From RGIG3009 sp045601465 (GTDB lineage Bacteria; Bacillota; Clostridia; Oscillospirales; Acutalibacteraceae), in assembly GCA_045601465.1 (NCBI GenBank), contig JAZRZU010000068.1, forward strand, positions 1 through 28,345: a stretch of DNA of 28,345 nt, in the 5' to 3' direction. The stretch's first letter is position 1, and each line of letters begins with the position of its first letter. Positions 17,016-23,493 of the stretch are shown here, piece after piece. Both the position numbers and the translations under genes were made by a program. The notes under the pieces are model-generated. The model was not told where the DNA came from, ran no database searches, and worked only from the letters and a program-made list of their open reading frames with translations.

Positions 17016-19418
17016 TTATTTTGTTAAGGATTCCCACTGCGCATCGGTGAGCGAAAAAACCGATTTGAGCTGGCGGGTCATGGTCGCTTTTCGGTTTTTC
17101 AGATACTGCTCAATGTAGGAAACCTGTTGCTCAAACCGTGCGGGTGAAGGCGCACCGTAACGTTTTTGCTGACGCGGAATTTCGGGACGGATCGCATCCG
17201 CCATACGATTGAGCAGGGGGACGAGTCGTTCTGCTGAAAGGGTCGTATCCATCATCTCAGCATACAACTTTATAAATTCCTGCGCAAAGGTTTCATTTTG
17301 CAACAGCGCCGTCATCAACGGAAAATAATAGTTTTGGAAAGTGTTTTTGCCTGTTCCTTCATATAATTGTTTTAGGAATTCGTGGTTGATATAGTAGGAA
17401 GAGCACGCCCAGTCCATATCGAAGATCAGCCAGTTCCATTTCCCACCCTGTGTATCACGGTAGCAGGCAATGTTGTTGATCATGTCGCCGTTTCCGAAAT
17501 ACGTTTGTGCAATGATATACCGCATCAAGGATTCGGCGTTGATCTGGGACATGACGTATTCGTAGTGCTCAGCTTTGGTTAAGTCATGCGTTTGCGCATA
17601 ACGAATTAAAGCTGCCATGTCGGGGTCGAGGGGGGTGTTCCACTCATAGCGGGCGGGAATTTTTACCAGTTGAACACGTTCCTCGGGGATGCCGGTGTAA
17701 TCAGAAATAAATTCTTCGTTTCGTTTTTCTCGCAAGTAATACAGACCACGGTAGTCACCGTTAATATACACCGCAACCGGACTGGCGGATTGCACCACAA
17801 AGGTTTCGGTATTTTTCAGTGCCGTTGCACACAGTTCATCCCGCAACTTTGCATTACTCCAATCCGAACCGGACGGGCGAAGAAGCAGGTCACCGAACGT
17901 GGTGCGGGTGGTATCCTCAAAAAACGGATAGGTCACCGAAGATTCACCGATGGTTTGATTCAGCTTTAACGAAAACGCTTTTTGTACGTTGTAACGGCTT
18001 AATCCTCCGGCAATACGCAGAATACTGTCGAATTCGATCTCTTTTACACCGTCTTTGGTGAAGTATTCCGCATGCACGATGGCTTGCAGGTCTTTGTTGT
18101 TATATCGAGTAAACGTGCCGTTCGGCCCGAATAACTCAGCGTAGTTACCGGACACACTCAGCACCGGTATTTCATGTTTGTCGTCGGTGAAATAGGTTTG
18201 GGTGGCAACGTCGCTCGGCAGATAATTGTCACGATATGCGATGGCACGCAACACACAAGTTTTGGATAGGGTGATGGTTTGCCCGGACGTGTAGGAACGA
18301 GACGCCGTTGTGGGAGTAGAACCGTTGAGTGTGTAATATACCTTGCAGCCGTGGGGAACGGTGATGGTGACGGCAGAGTTTTGCTCCTTATATCCGCCCA
18401 CGGCTTGAATGACGGGTTGAGCAGCATAACCGGTAAAGGGTGTATGGTTCGCAGCAGCTTTGGTGGGCGTGCTGAAATATGCACGGGCAGAACGGTCGCC
18501 GTTCATACGACCCGACGTCACACCCAAACGCTGTTTTCCTGTCTCAAAACGATCACACAACACATTGGTCGGTGTATACAAATAAAGCGTATCGCCGAAT
18601 CGATTCAACGAGAAGGGAGCACACGGCGAGTCGCCTTCGGGTAACGCTTTATCGCAACGCAAGGTGTAATAACCGCCTGCCGGAATAACGACGTCGCCAA
18701 AGCGAAAACCTTCTGTTTCAGGCGATTCGGTCAGTCGATAACCCCACAGAGAGATCGGTGCATCCGTTGTGTTAAACAGTTCGACCCAGTCGGTGTTCTC
18801 AGCGTCGGATACCGCACATACTTCGTTGATCAGCACACCGGTGTAGCAGGCATCCCACAATGCTTCGGGAGAAGCTGCCGAGATACCGCCGTTTGGTGAG
18901 CCGGGTGTAGGCGAGGCAAACCAAACGGTCTCGGTATCATGCAAACCGTACGAGATGTTTTCCGGTGATTCGCCGATTGTCAAGCTGTCCAGCTGCGTAT
19001 CATCATCATACAGATATACCGTGTCACCGGAACTGCTAAGACCGAAAGAAGCGTGCAACGGGCGGGATTCTTTTTTATTACCGGTGAGGTATACGGCAAT
19101 ACATTCATTTGGCTTTAATACCGTATCCTTAAACGTGTATTTGGTCGGTTGCTCGGGGTCATCGGTCAGCGACAACCCATCTAAGGATACAGCGTAACTG
19201 CCGATGTTTTGCACTTCTACCCAGTCGTAGTAGTCGCCGGCTTCATTCGCATACACCGAGCGATTATGGTTCATCACTTCGCTGATACGCAACTGTGCGG
19301 TAGGGCCTTGTTCCGGTCTTCCCCAGAGCAAAGAGGAGAGCAATAACAACGGAATGCCTGCACCGCATAACCCAAGCAGCAGGTGTTTCTTTTGTGTTTC
19401 GGTTAGTTCTTTCATCAT
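17016..19418 (-). CDS. CotH kinase family membrane protein with two lamin-tail domains
   Basis: CotH proteins are atypical kinases; the Bacillus enzyme phosphorylates spore coat proteins. This 800-residue protein has an N-terminal membrane anchor (about 13-32), two lamin-tail (LTD) beta-sandwich domains (about 42-175 and 190-330, each with the DWVE motif and a GDTxYLY strand), a chitobiase/beta-hexosaminidase-like domain (about 335-405, with VYYTLNGSTPTT), and a CotH domain (about 410-740). In the last, YNVQKAFSLKLN, GDYRGLYYLREKRNEEF near 555 and LIFDMDWA near 664 correspond to conserved nucleotide and metal positions. The catalytic part should be outside the cell. It begins three bases after the lamin-tail lipoprotein gene, with GGAG overlapping that gene's last codon, so the two are coupled. 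A second ATG one codon later is equally possible. Confidence 0.9.
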   Translation of the reverse strand: MMKELTETQKKHLLLGLCGAGIPLLLLSSLLWGRPEQGPTAQLRISEVMNHNRSVYANEAGDYYDWVEVQNIGSYAVSLDGLSLTDDPEQPTKYTFKDTVLKPNECIAVYLTGNKKESRPLHASFGLSSSGDTVYLYDDDTQLDSLTIGESPENISYGLHDTETVWFASPTPGSPNGGISAASPEALWDACYTGVLINEVCAVSDAENTDWVELFNTTDAPISLWGYRLTESPETEGFRFGDVVIPAGGYYTLRCDKALPEGDSPCAPFSLNRFGDTLYLYTPTNVLCDRFETGKQRLGVTSGRMNGDRSARAYFSTPTKAAANHTPFTGYAAQPVIQAVGGYKEQNSAVTITVPHGCKVYYTLNGSTPTTASRSYTSGQTITLSKTCVLRAIAYRDNYLPSDVATQTYFTDDKHEIPVLSVSGNYAELFGPNGTFTRYNNKDLQAIVHAEYFTKDGVKEIEFDSILRIAGGLSRYNVQKAFSLKLNQTIGESSVTYPFFEDTTRTTFGDLLLRPSGSDWSNAKLRDELCATALKNTETFVVQSASPVAVYINGDYRGLYYLREKRNEEFISDYTGIPEERVQLVKIPARYEWNTPLDPDMAALIRYAQTHDLTKAEHYEYVMSQINAESLMRYIIAQTYFGNGDMINNIACYRDTQGGKWNWLIFDMDWACSSYYINHEFLKQLYEGTGKNTFQNYYFPLMTALLQNETFAQEFIKLYAEMMDTTLSAERLVPLLNRMADAIRPEIPRQQKRYGAPSPARFEQQVSYIEQYLKNRKATMTRQLKSVFSLTDAQWESLTK

Positions 19419-19421
19419 CGT

Positions 19422-20351
19422 TTACTCCGTAACTTTATTGGCATAACCGGGGGTGATAAGGCGGGAGAGGGTATAGGTGCCGTCTTCTTGAAAACACATG
19501 GAGGTGTTCGGCTCGGTAGGATGGTACGAAAGGCCGGAACAAAAACTGCCGGTAGCGGTGTATAGCCCTAAAAACGAGTCGTTATCGCCCAGCTTAAATG
19601 AGGCGTGTAATTCGCTGCTTTTACTTTCTTTTCCCGAGCAGAATACGACGAGATAGGCGCCGGCATCCAGCGTGGTACCGACGGGGAATTCCCATTTGGC
19701 GATCTCATCCTTCGAGTCGGTCAGCGTATACCCGGACAGGTCAACGGCAGTATCGGAAAAATTATAGATTTCCACAAAATCATGGTAATCACCGTCGTGG
19801 TCGTACAAGACGGTTTGATTGCGGGAGGTGTATTCATTGATACGTACTCCGTACAGGGTGTTAACCCCCTGTTGTCCCAGCATCATGCCGGTATCATTGG
19901 ATGCATTCGGGGTGGGGGCGGCGTATTGTGCAAAACTGTCGTCGCCGTTTCTTCCGTAAGACACACCGGGAGCGCTTTCCGGAACCGAAACGGTGTCCAA
20001 GGGGGTGCCGTTTGGTTTCGTGAGAACCACCGTTTCTCCGGATGCTTTGAGTGAAAAGGACGCGGATAGGCGGGTGTCAGCGGTAATGCCGCCATCTGCA
20101 TAGACTACAAGATAGCCGCCCGCTTGCACCGTGACGGCAGGGAATTGCCATTTGCCGGGGGATTTGGGGTCATCAGACAAAAAATAACCATCCAGGTTCA
20201 CGGCACTTTCACCGGCATTGTACAGTTCGATCCAGTCGGTGTCACCGCCTGATGATTGTACTTCGTTAATGCGGATATCGACACTTGACGGCCGACTCGC
20301 ACACCCGCAAAGGCAAATCAGTAAGATAGCCATCGGCAATATGCGACGCAT
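19422..20351 (-). CDS. Lipoprotein with two lamin-tail (LTD) domains
   Basis: A 309-residue secreted lipoprotein: signal peptide followed by lipobox LCGC with cysteine at residue 17. The rest is two lamin-tail domains (about 22-150 and 165-305). Each has the recognisable order INEV or INEY, D(W/F)(I/V)E(L/I)YN, LSGYTL-type strand, WEFP and LVVF/LVVY followed by a HASFKL or SASFSL strand. Bacterial LTDs are surface-adhesion or DNA/polymer-binding modules of uncertain role. ATG 20351 is chosen because GGGGGGA lies 8 bases upstream and it gives a proper signal peptide; the frame extends 23 codons further but across the promoter. It shares its domain type with the N-terminal half of the downstream CotH protein, so the two probably act on the same surface. 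Confidence 0.88.
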   Translation of the reverse strand: MRRILPMAILLICLCGCASRPSSVDIRINEVQSSGGDTDWIELYNAGESAVNLDGYFLSDDPKSPGKWQFPAVTVQAGGYLVVYADGGITADTRLSASFSLKASGETVVLTKPNGTPLDTVSVPESAPGVSYGRNGDDSFAQYAAPTPNASNDTGMMLGQQGVNTLYGVRINEYTSRNQTVLYDHDGDYHDFVEIYNFSDTAVDLSGYTLTDSKDEIAKWEFPVGTTLDAGAYLVVFCSGKESKSSELHASFKLGDNDSFLGLYTATGSFCSGLSYHPTEPNTSMCFQEDGTYTLSRLITPGYANKVTE

Positions 20352-20391
20352 ATACAAATCCCCCCGTTTTTCGACAGAATAAATCCCTATA

Positions 20392-20420
20392 ATTATAACA
20401 AAACTATCTTTATAATTCAA
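20392..20420 (-). promoter_or_regulatory. Sigma-A promoter of the LTD-cotH-addB-addA unit
   Basis: On the minus strand: TTGAAT (20420-20415), 17 bases, TATAAT (20397-20392). It gives a start near 20385 and a leader of about 34 bases. It is the only clear promoter found ahead of addBA for 10 kb. Confidence 0.8.
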
Positions 20421-20466
20421 CCACCTTTCGTTTCAAATTCATGAGAATAAAAATCTAAAAAAGGCA

Positions 20467-20495
20467 TTGACAATTGCGTAAAAAAGGAGTAAACT
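20467..20495 (+). promoter_or_regulatory. Sigma-A promoter of the sortase locus
   Basis: TTGACA (20467-20472), 17 bases, TAAACT (20490-20495), start near 20502. The leader of about 48 bases holds an unused TATAAT at 20522-20527 and ends in TAAGGAGAG. Confidence 0.8.
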
Positions 20496-20549
20496 AAATG
20501 TAGCTATCAAATGGCATAGATTATAATACTTTGGTAAGGAGAGAAAGAA

Positions 20550-21110
20550 ATGAAAAAGGTAATGTCCGTTGTTTCAGTATGTTTGGTTGTTGTCTGCTTG
20601 ATGGTGACGGCGGTTGTCCCGGTTTGCGCAGCCACCCCCAAAGACGATATTATGGCGAAAGCAAAAGAGTTGGTGCCTGCTAAGTATCAAGCAGAGTATC
20701 TGCCGATGCTGAGCAACGTTTTGCAGCAGATCGATGTTGATGCCGCACAGGCTGAGGCTGTCATTGCGAACATGGAAGCTGCTGCTGCTGCGGTCGAAAA
20801 AGATAAGGGTGGTTCCTTGTCTGACTATACGGCGCAAGAAACCAAAGCGGTTTTAGATGAAGTCAACAAGGCTTGTGTAACGCTGAATCTGAAACTCGAA
20901 TTCCGTCCTGCTGCCAATCCGACTCACGAAGGTGACGTAGAGGGCGTTATCACCACCGTTGACGGCAAGAAAGTGGCGATTGTTGACCTTGATGTGAAAA
21001 AGACCAACGTTGCCGATACCAATTACACGGTATTGTTTGCCGCTGCTCTGCTCGTTGTCACTGCGGCCGGTTGTGCGGTGTACGGCAAGAAGTTTGTTGC
21101 TTCCCGCTAA
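20550..21110 (+). CDS. Secreted surface protein, probable sortase substrate
   Basis: Not a family I recognise. The 186-residue protein has an export signal (about 1-27, cut after VCA), an ectodomain of about 125 residues with an alpha-helical, alanine/glutamate-rich first half (30-110) and a beta-rich second half (112-150: VTLNLKLEF, GVITTVDGKKVAIVDLD), then a C-terminal membrane span at 160-178 ending YGKKFVASR. This is the layout of a sortase substrate: a motif, a span and a basic tail. The canonical LPxTG is absent; VADTN at 154-158 is in the right place. A sortase gene follows 7 bases later, which supports the idea. The ribosome binding site AAGGAGAG is strong and the upstream promoter is near-consensus, so the protein could be abundant. 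Confidence 0.8.
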   Translation: MKKVMSVVSVCLVVVCLMVTAVVPVCAATPKDDIMAKAKELVPAKYQAEYLPMLSNVLQQIDVDAAQAEAVIANMEAAAAAVEKDKGGSLSDYTAQETKAVLDEVNKACVTLNLKLEFRPAANPTHEGDVEGVITTVDGKKVAIVDLDVKKTNVADTNYTVLFAAALLVVTAAGCAVYGKKFVASR

Positions 21111-21117
21111 TCTTTTT

Positions 21118-21774
21118 ATGCGTAAAGTAAACAAAAATTTATTTAGAAAAAGCCCTTGCTTCAAGGGCTTTTTCTTGCTGTTACCGTATGTTTTAACAGT
21201 AGCGGCAATCGCTTGCGCAAGTGTTCTGCTGTTTGAATCGGTGGTTGCACAATCGACATATTTTAACCTTCTCACCGGTTTTGCGGGCGGGGCTTCGTCT
21301 ACCGGCACCGTCACGCCGGATGAGGGACATATTCCCGTTATTTATTATGGTGAACAGTGGGCTACACTTAACGTGGACGGCTGGGAAAAGCGGGATATTC
21401 CGGTTTTCTTTGGGGATGAAAATGCGCTGTTGCGTAAAGGTGCCGGTATGCGGTTTAATTCATCGTTCTGCGGTCAGGGTGGCAGAACGGTATTGTCTGC
21501 GCACGTTACCTCGCACTTCCATGAACTGGAAACAACGAAAATTGGTACGCTGGTTACGATGGACACGGTGTACGGCAAGTATGTCTATAAGGTAGTGGAT
21601 ACCCTCATTTTTAACTATCAAAACAACAAAGCGCTTTCCCCGGTTGAAGGGGAAGGAGAAACCTTGTTTATGTACACTTGCTATCCTCGCAAGAACGGTC
21701 ATCTGTTTAAAACGCAGCGTATGGCATTGATCTGTCGAAAGGTTGAGGGAAAGGAGTGGGCCACCTATGGGTAA
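21118..21774 (+). CDS. Sortase family transpeptidase
   Basis: Sortases cut surface proteins at a C-terminal motif and attach them to the cell wall or to each other. The 218-residue protein has an N-terminal membrane span (about 18-42) and a sortase domain with the catalytic triad H129 (in LSAHVTSHF), C188 (in MYTCYPR) and R201 (in KTQRMAL). The block GTLVTMDTVYGKYVYKVVDT is typical of the family; the subclass is not certain, though TCYP recalls class D. ATG 21118 follows the substrate gene by 7 bases with no ribosome binding site, so translation may rely on coupling. A perfect terminator hairpin covers codons 10-20. The longer frame from 21010 is a shadow of the substrate gene. The stop overlaps the next gene by eight bases. 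Confidence 0.88.
   Translation: MRKVNKNLFRKSPCFKGFFLLLPYVLTVAAIACASVLLFESVVAQSTYFNLLTGFAGGASSTGTVTPDEGHIPVIYYGEQWATLNVDGWEKRDIPVFFGDENALLRKGAGMRFNSSFCGQGGRTVLSAHVTSHFHELETTKIGTLVTMDTVYGKYVYKVVDTLIFNYQNNKALSPVEGEGETLFMYTCYPRKNGHLFKTQRMALICRKVEGKEWATYG
21145..21175 (+). terminator. Terminator/attenuator hairpin inside the sortase 5' coding end
   Basis: A perfect 14-bp stem, AGAAAAAGCCCTTG (21145-21158) and CAAGGGCTTTTTCT (21162-21175), with a 3-base loop and a T run in the 3' arm. It has the form of a rho-independent terminator but is in frame within the sortase gene, codons 10-20. It probably ends most transcripts from the upstream substrate gene and lets a minority continue. Confidence 0.85.
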
Positions 21775-22645
21775 CCTTTTTATCCGGTTTATTCGCCGTG
21801 TCGGGTGCATCGTCTCGGCTATCTTTTTGTGTCTTTCGATGGTGGTGACCCTTGCCGCCTTTTCGTTGCGTATCGCATTGCGTCAGGATTGGTTTATAAC
21901 AGCTTCGTCAACCGATCGGTTTGTCGATACGTTGCACGCAGAGGCTTTGGATTATTTTCAGGATGAGTGTCTGTTTTACGGGTTGCCGTTTGAGACGTTG
22001 AAACCGGTGGTGACTCGTGGAGCGGTACAGGAGGCCGCCACTGCCTTTTTTCCCTCGGTGTATACCGAGTGGCAAACAGGGCAAGATACAGCGAAGATCG
22101 TATTTGACCCCCTTCCTTTGAAAGAGGCAATTGACCGCTATTTTGCTACGTTACCAAACGGAGAGAAACCCTTAGATACAACCGCATCAAGCACGATTTC
22201 GGGCGAAATTGCGCAAGGGTTGTCGCTGGTGTTGCAAGCAGGTGTGGGAGGAATGGTAAACACCATCGGATTGGCGGTTTATGCAGAGAGTGGTTCTTTG
22301 TATCGAATTGCATCCCTGTCGCTGTGGATGGCGGTGTTGACCGCCATGTTTACCGGCATATTTTTTCTGCTTTGTCAAGGGACCATTCGCCGTCGGCTAT
22401 ATTATACCACCGGCTGGTTGTTTATCGGTGCTTCTCTGGTGGCGGTGCCGGTATGGTTGTTGGTGCGGTATGATCTACCTAAAAAAATTGCCGTAGGGCA
22501 GTCGGCTTTGCGTGTGTTTTTGGAAGAAATATTGTATGGTATTTCACAGCATATCTGTTTCCTGACCACCGTAACGTTTGTGGTCACCTTTGGGGCACTA
22601 ATCGTTGCCACCATACTGCTCGTAAAAAAACAAAAGACCGCATGA
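21767..22645 (+). CDS. Membrane protein of unknown function in the sortase locus
   Basis: Function not recognised. The 292-residue protein has one N-terminal span (about 13-36), an extracytoplasmic segment of about 145 residues (37-182), and three further spans (about 183-205, 213-234 and 263-286) with a short basic C terminus. The ectodomain has a few aromatic-acidic patches (DYFQDECLFYGLPF) but no motif I know. ATG 21767 is preferred: AAGGAG lies 10 bases before it and it overlaps the sortase stop by eight bases, so it is coupled to the sortase. It is the third gene of the locus and may assist the sortase or its substrate at the membrane. The stop codon sits in the loop of the terminator hairpin. 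Confidence 0.8.
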   Translation: MGNLFIRFIRRVGCIVSAIFLCLSMVVTLAAFSLRIALRQDWFITASSTDRFVDTLHAEALDYFQDECLFYGLPFETLKPVVTRGAVQEAATAFFPSVYTEWQTGQDTAKIVFDPLPLKEAIDRYFATLPNGEKPLDTTASSTISGEIAQGLSLVLQAGVGGMVNTIGLAVYAESGSLYRIASLSLWMAVLTAMFTGIFFLLCQGTIRRRLYYTTGWLFIGASLVAVPVWLLVRYDLPKKIAVGQSALRVFLEEILYGISQHICFLTTVTFVVTFGALIVATILLVKKQKTA

Positions 22646-22657
22646 GCGGTCTTTTTT
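22632..22657. terminator. Bidirectional terminator of the sortase locus and DUF1294
   Basis: Stem AAAAGACCGC (22632-22641) and GCGGTCTTTT (22646-22655), loop ATGA, with T run to 22657 on plus and A/T-rich sequence on minus. The plus-strand stop TGA (22643-22645) is in the loop and the minus-strand stop of the DUF1294 gene is in its T tract. Confidence 0.9.
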
Positions 22658-22913
22658 ATTGCCAACACAAATAGAGCGCCAACTGCGCAAGAAATATGGC
22701 AGGTAAGCCCAGCATGAAACGGTGATGCCGTGTTTTGTGACGAATTGTCAGCATGGTGAGATACATAGCGGTACTGCCACCGAGCAACGCCAAGAGAAAG
22801 AGAGTGGCTTCCGGTATGCGCCGTTTTTTAGCTTTTGCCGCTAACTTGTCTACAATGGTGACAACGACTGCAACAGCGGACAGGATGAGAAGATACAGCT
22901 CAAACGGATGCAT
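22656..22913 (-). CDS. DUF1294 family small membrane protein
   Basis: An 85-residue protein with about three membrane spans. The pattern VDKLAAKAKKRRIPEATLFLLALLGGSTAMYLTM followed by RHKTRHHRFMLGLP (central residues about 25-70) is the DUF1294 signature, including the R-x-PE-x-TL and GG elements; the function is unknown. ATG 22913 follows AAAAGGAGGG by 4-5 bases and begins MHPFELY, the normal family length. The longer frame would start inside the tRNA terminator. The start is 29 bases from that terminator hairpin. A TTGTCA-17-CACAAT pair overlapping the hairpin (22964-22936, minus) could be its promoter; read-through from tRNA-Gly is the alternative. Confidence 0.9.
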   Translation of the reverse strand: MHPFELYLLILSAVAVVVTIVDKLAAKAKKRRIPEATLFLLALLGGSTAMYLTMLTIRHKTRHHRFMLGLPAIFLAQLALYLCWQ

Positions 22914-22941
22914 AAAAGCCCTCCTTTTCTTGATGATTGTG

Positions 22942-22973
22942 AAAAAGGCCTTGTCGGTTGACAAGGCCTTTTT
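22942..22973 (-). terminator. Terminator after tRNA-Gly
   Basis: Perfect 14-bp stem, AAAAAGGCCTTGTC (22942-22955) and GACAAGGCCTTTTT (22960-22973), loop GGTT. On the minus strand the T run is the last part of the 3' arm, two bases after the encoded CCA of the tRNA gene. Confidence 0.9.
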
Positions 22974-22974
22974 T

Positions 22975-23048
22975 TGGAGCGGAAGACGGGAATCGAACCC
23001 GCATATTCAGCTTGGGAAGCTGACATTCTACCACTGAATTACTCCCGC
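22975..23048 (-). tRNA. tRNA-Gly (anticodon CCC)
   Basis: A 74-base cloverleaf with encoded CCA. Acceptor GCGGGAG pairs with CTTCCGC (one G-U), the D arm contains TTCAGTGGTAGAA, the anticodon stem TCAGC/GCTGA encloses loop TTCCCAA giving anticodon CCC (codon GGG, Gly), and the T arm is GCGGG-TTCGAAT-CCCGT. No intron. It stands alone, with its own promoter upstream and its own terminator downstream. Confidence 0.97.
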
Positions 23049-23057
23049 ATGTTCCAT

Positions 23058-23086
23058 ATCATACCACAGGTTTTTGAAAAAAGCAA
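23058..23086 (-). promoter_or_regulatory. Promoter of tRNA-Gly
   Basis: On the minus strand: TTGCTT (23086-23081), 17 bases, TATGAT (23063-23058), placing the start 2-4 bases before the tRNA. Confidence 0.75.
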
Positions 23087-23113
23087 GGGAAAAATGACGA
23101 GCGTTGTTTGAAT

Positions 23114-23168
23114 GTTTTCAACAATCCGACTGTTGAAAACGTGTTGAAACCGTGTGGAAATGTTGAAA
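23114..23168. repeat. Inverted repeat and four TGTTGAAA-type direct repeats
   Basis: A perfect 10-bp inverted repeat, GTTTTCAACA (23114-23123) and TGTTGAAAAC (23131-23140), seven-base loop. Its right arm opens a set of direct repeats: TGTTGAAA at 23131 and 23142, TGTGGAAA at 23153 and TGTTGAAA at 23161. The first three are spaced 11 bases apart, close to one helical turn. TGTGGAAA is similar to part of a DnaA box, but no replication genes are nearby. Together they suggest a protein-binding array. Confidence 0.7.
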
Positions 23169-23183
23169 GCCGTTAGTGCGTTT

Positions 23184-23249
23184 GGATACGGATTCAAAGA
23201 AAGGATTTGGATTGGATACGGATTAGGATACGGATTAGGATACGGATTC
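23184..23249. repeat. Tandem GGATACGGATTA repeats
   Basis: Three contiguous 12-base units at 23214-23225, 23226-23237 and 23238-23249 (the last ends in C), plus an isolated copy at 23184-23195 and a degenerate GGATTTGGATT at 23203-23213. Each unit is two GGAT-headed hexamers, so GG recurs every six bases. The two reading frames crossing it (YGLGYG and IRIRIR proteins) are translations of the repeat, not genes. Confidence 0.9.
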
Positions 23250-23433
23250 AGGCGGACAAGTTGCGGACAGTTGACAGCAGGTTGTCGGCAAACAGGGAAT
23301 GCGGGGAATTTGGAGTGGGTGACAGAAGGATACCCAAATGGTGGACAGCAGAGGGAATGAAAACGGGGAGTTTTCCCAGGGGTAAGCGGGATACGCTATG
23401 AAAAAATATTTGAAATGTGACCCGGAAGCGACC
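23250..23433. other. Non-coding stretch between the repeats and the cysK promoter
   Basis: About 180 bases, purine-rich on the plus strand, with short GGACA and GGGAATG echoes. I see no gene with a ribosome binding site, no RNA fold and no terminator. The frame opening at 23398 belongs to cysK's phase but starts before the promoter. Confidence 0.5.
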
Positions 23434-23462
23434 TTGTCAAAAATGACGTTTTGTGGTATACT
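23434..23462 (+). promoter_or_regulatory. Promoter of the cysteine synthase gene
   Basis: TTGTCA (23434-23439), 17 bases, TATACT (23457-23462). Start near 23469, leader about 25 bases containing GGAGAGG. No T-box or other leader structure fits in that space. Confidence 0.8.
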
Positions 23463-23493
23463 GATGGCAATACGTTTGGAGAGGACGACGTGC

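Noticed and set aside
21010..21117. Upstream extension of the sortase frame
   Set aside because: It overlaps the end of the surface protein gene in another frame with no start signal.
23214..23249. CRISPR-like array
   Set aside because: Units are 12 bases with no spacers and no cas genes are present.
23154..23401. Open frames encoding YGLGYG or IRIRIR repeats
   Set aside because: They are translations of the 12-base tandem repeat and are open only because the repeat has no stop in those frames.
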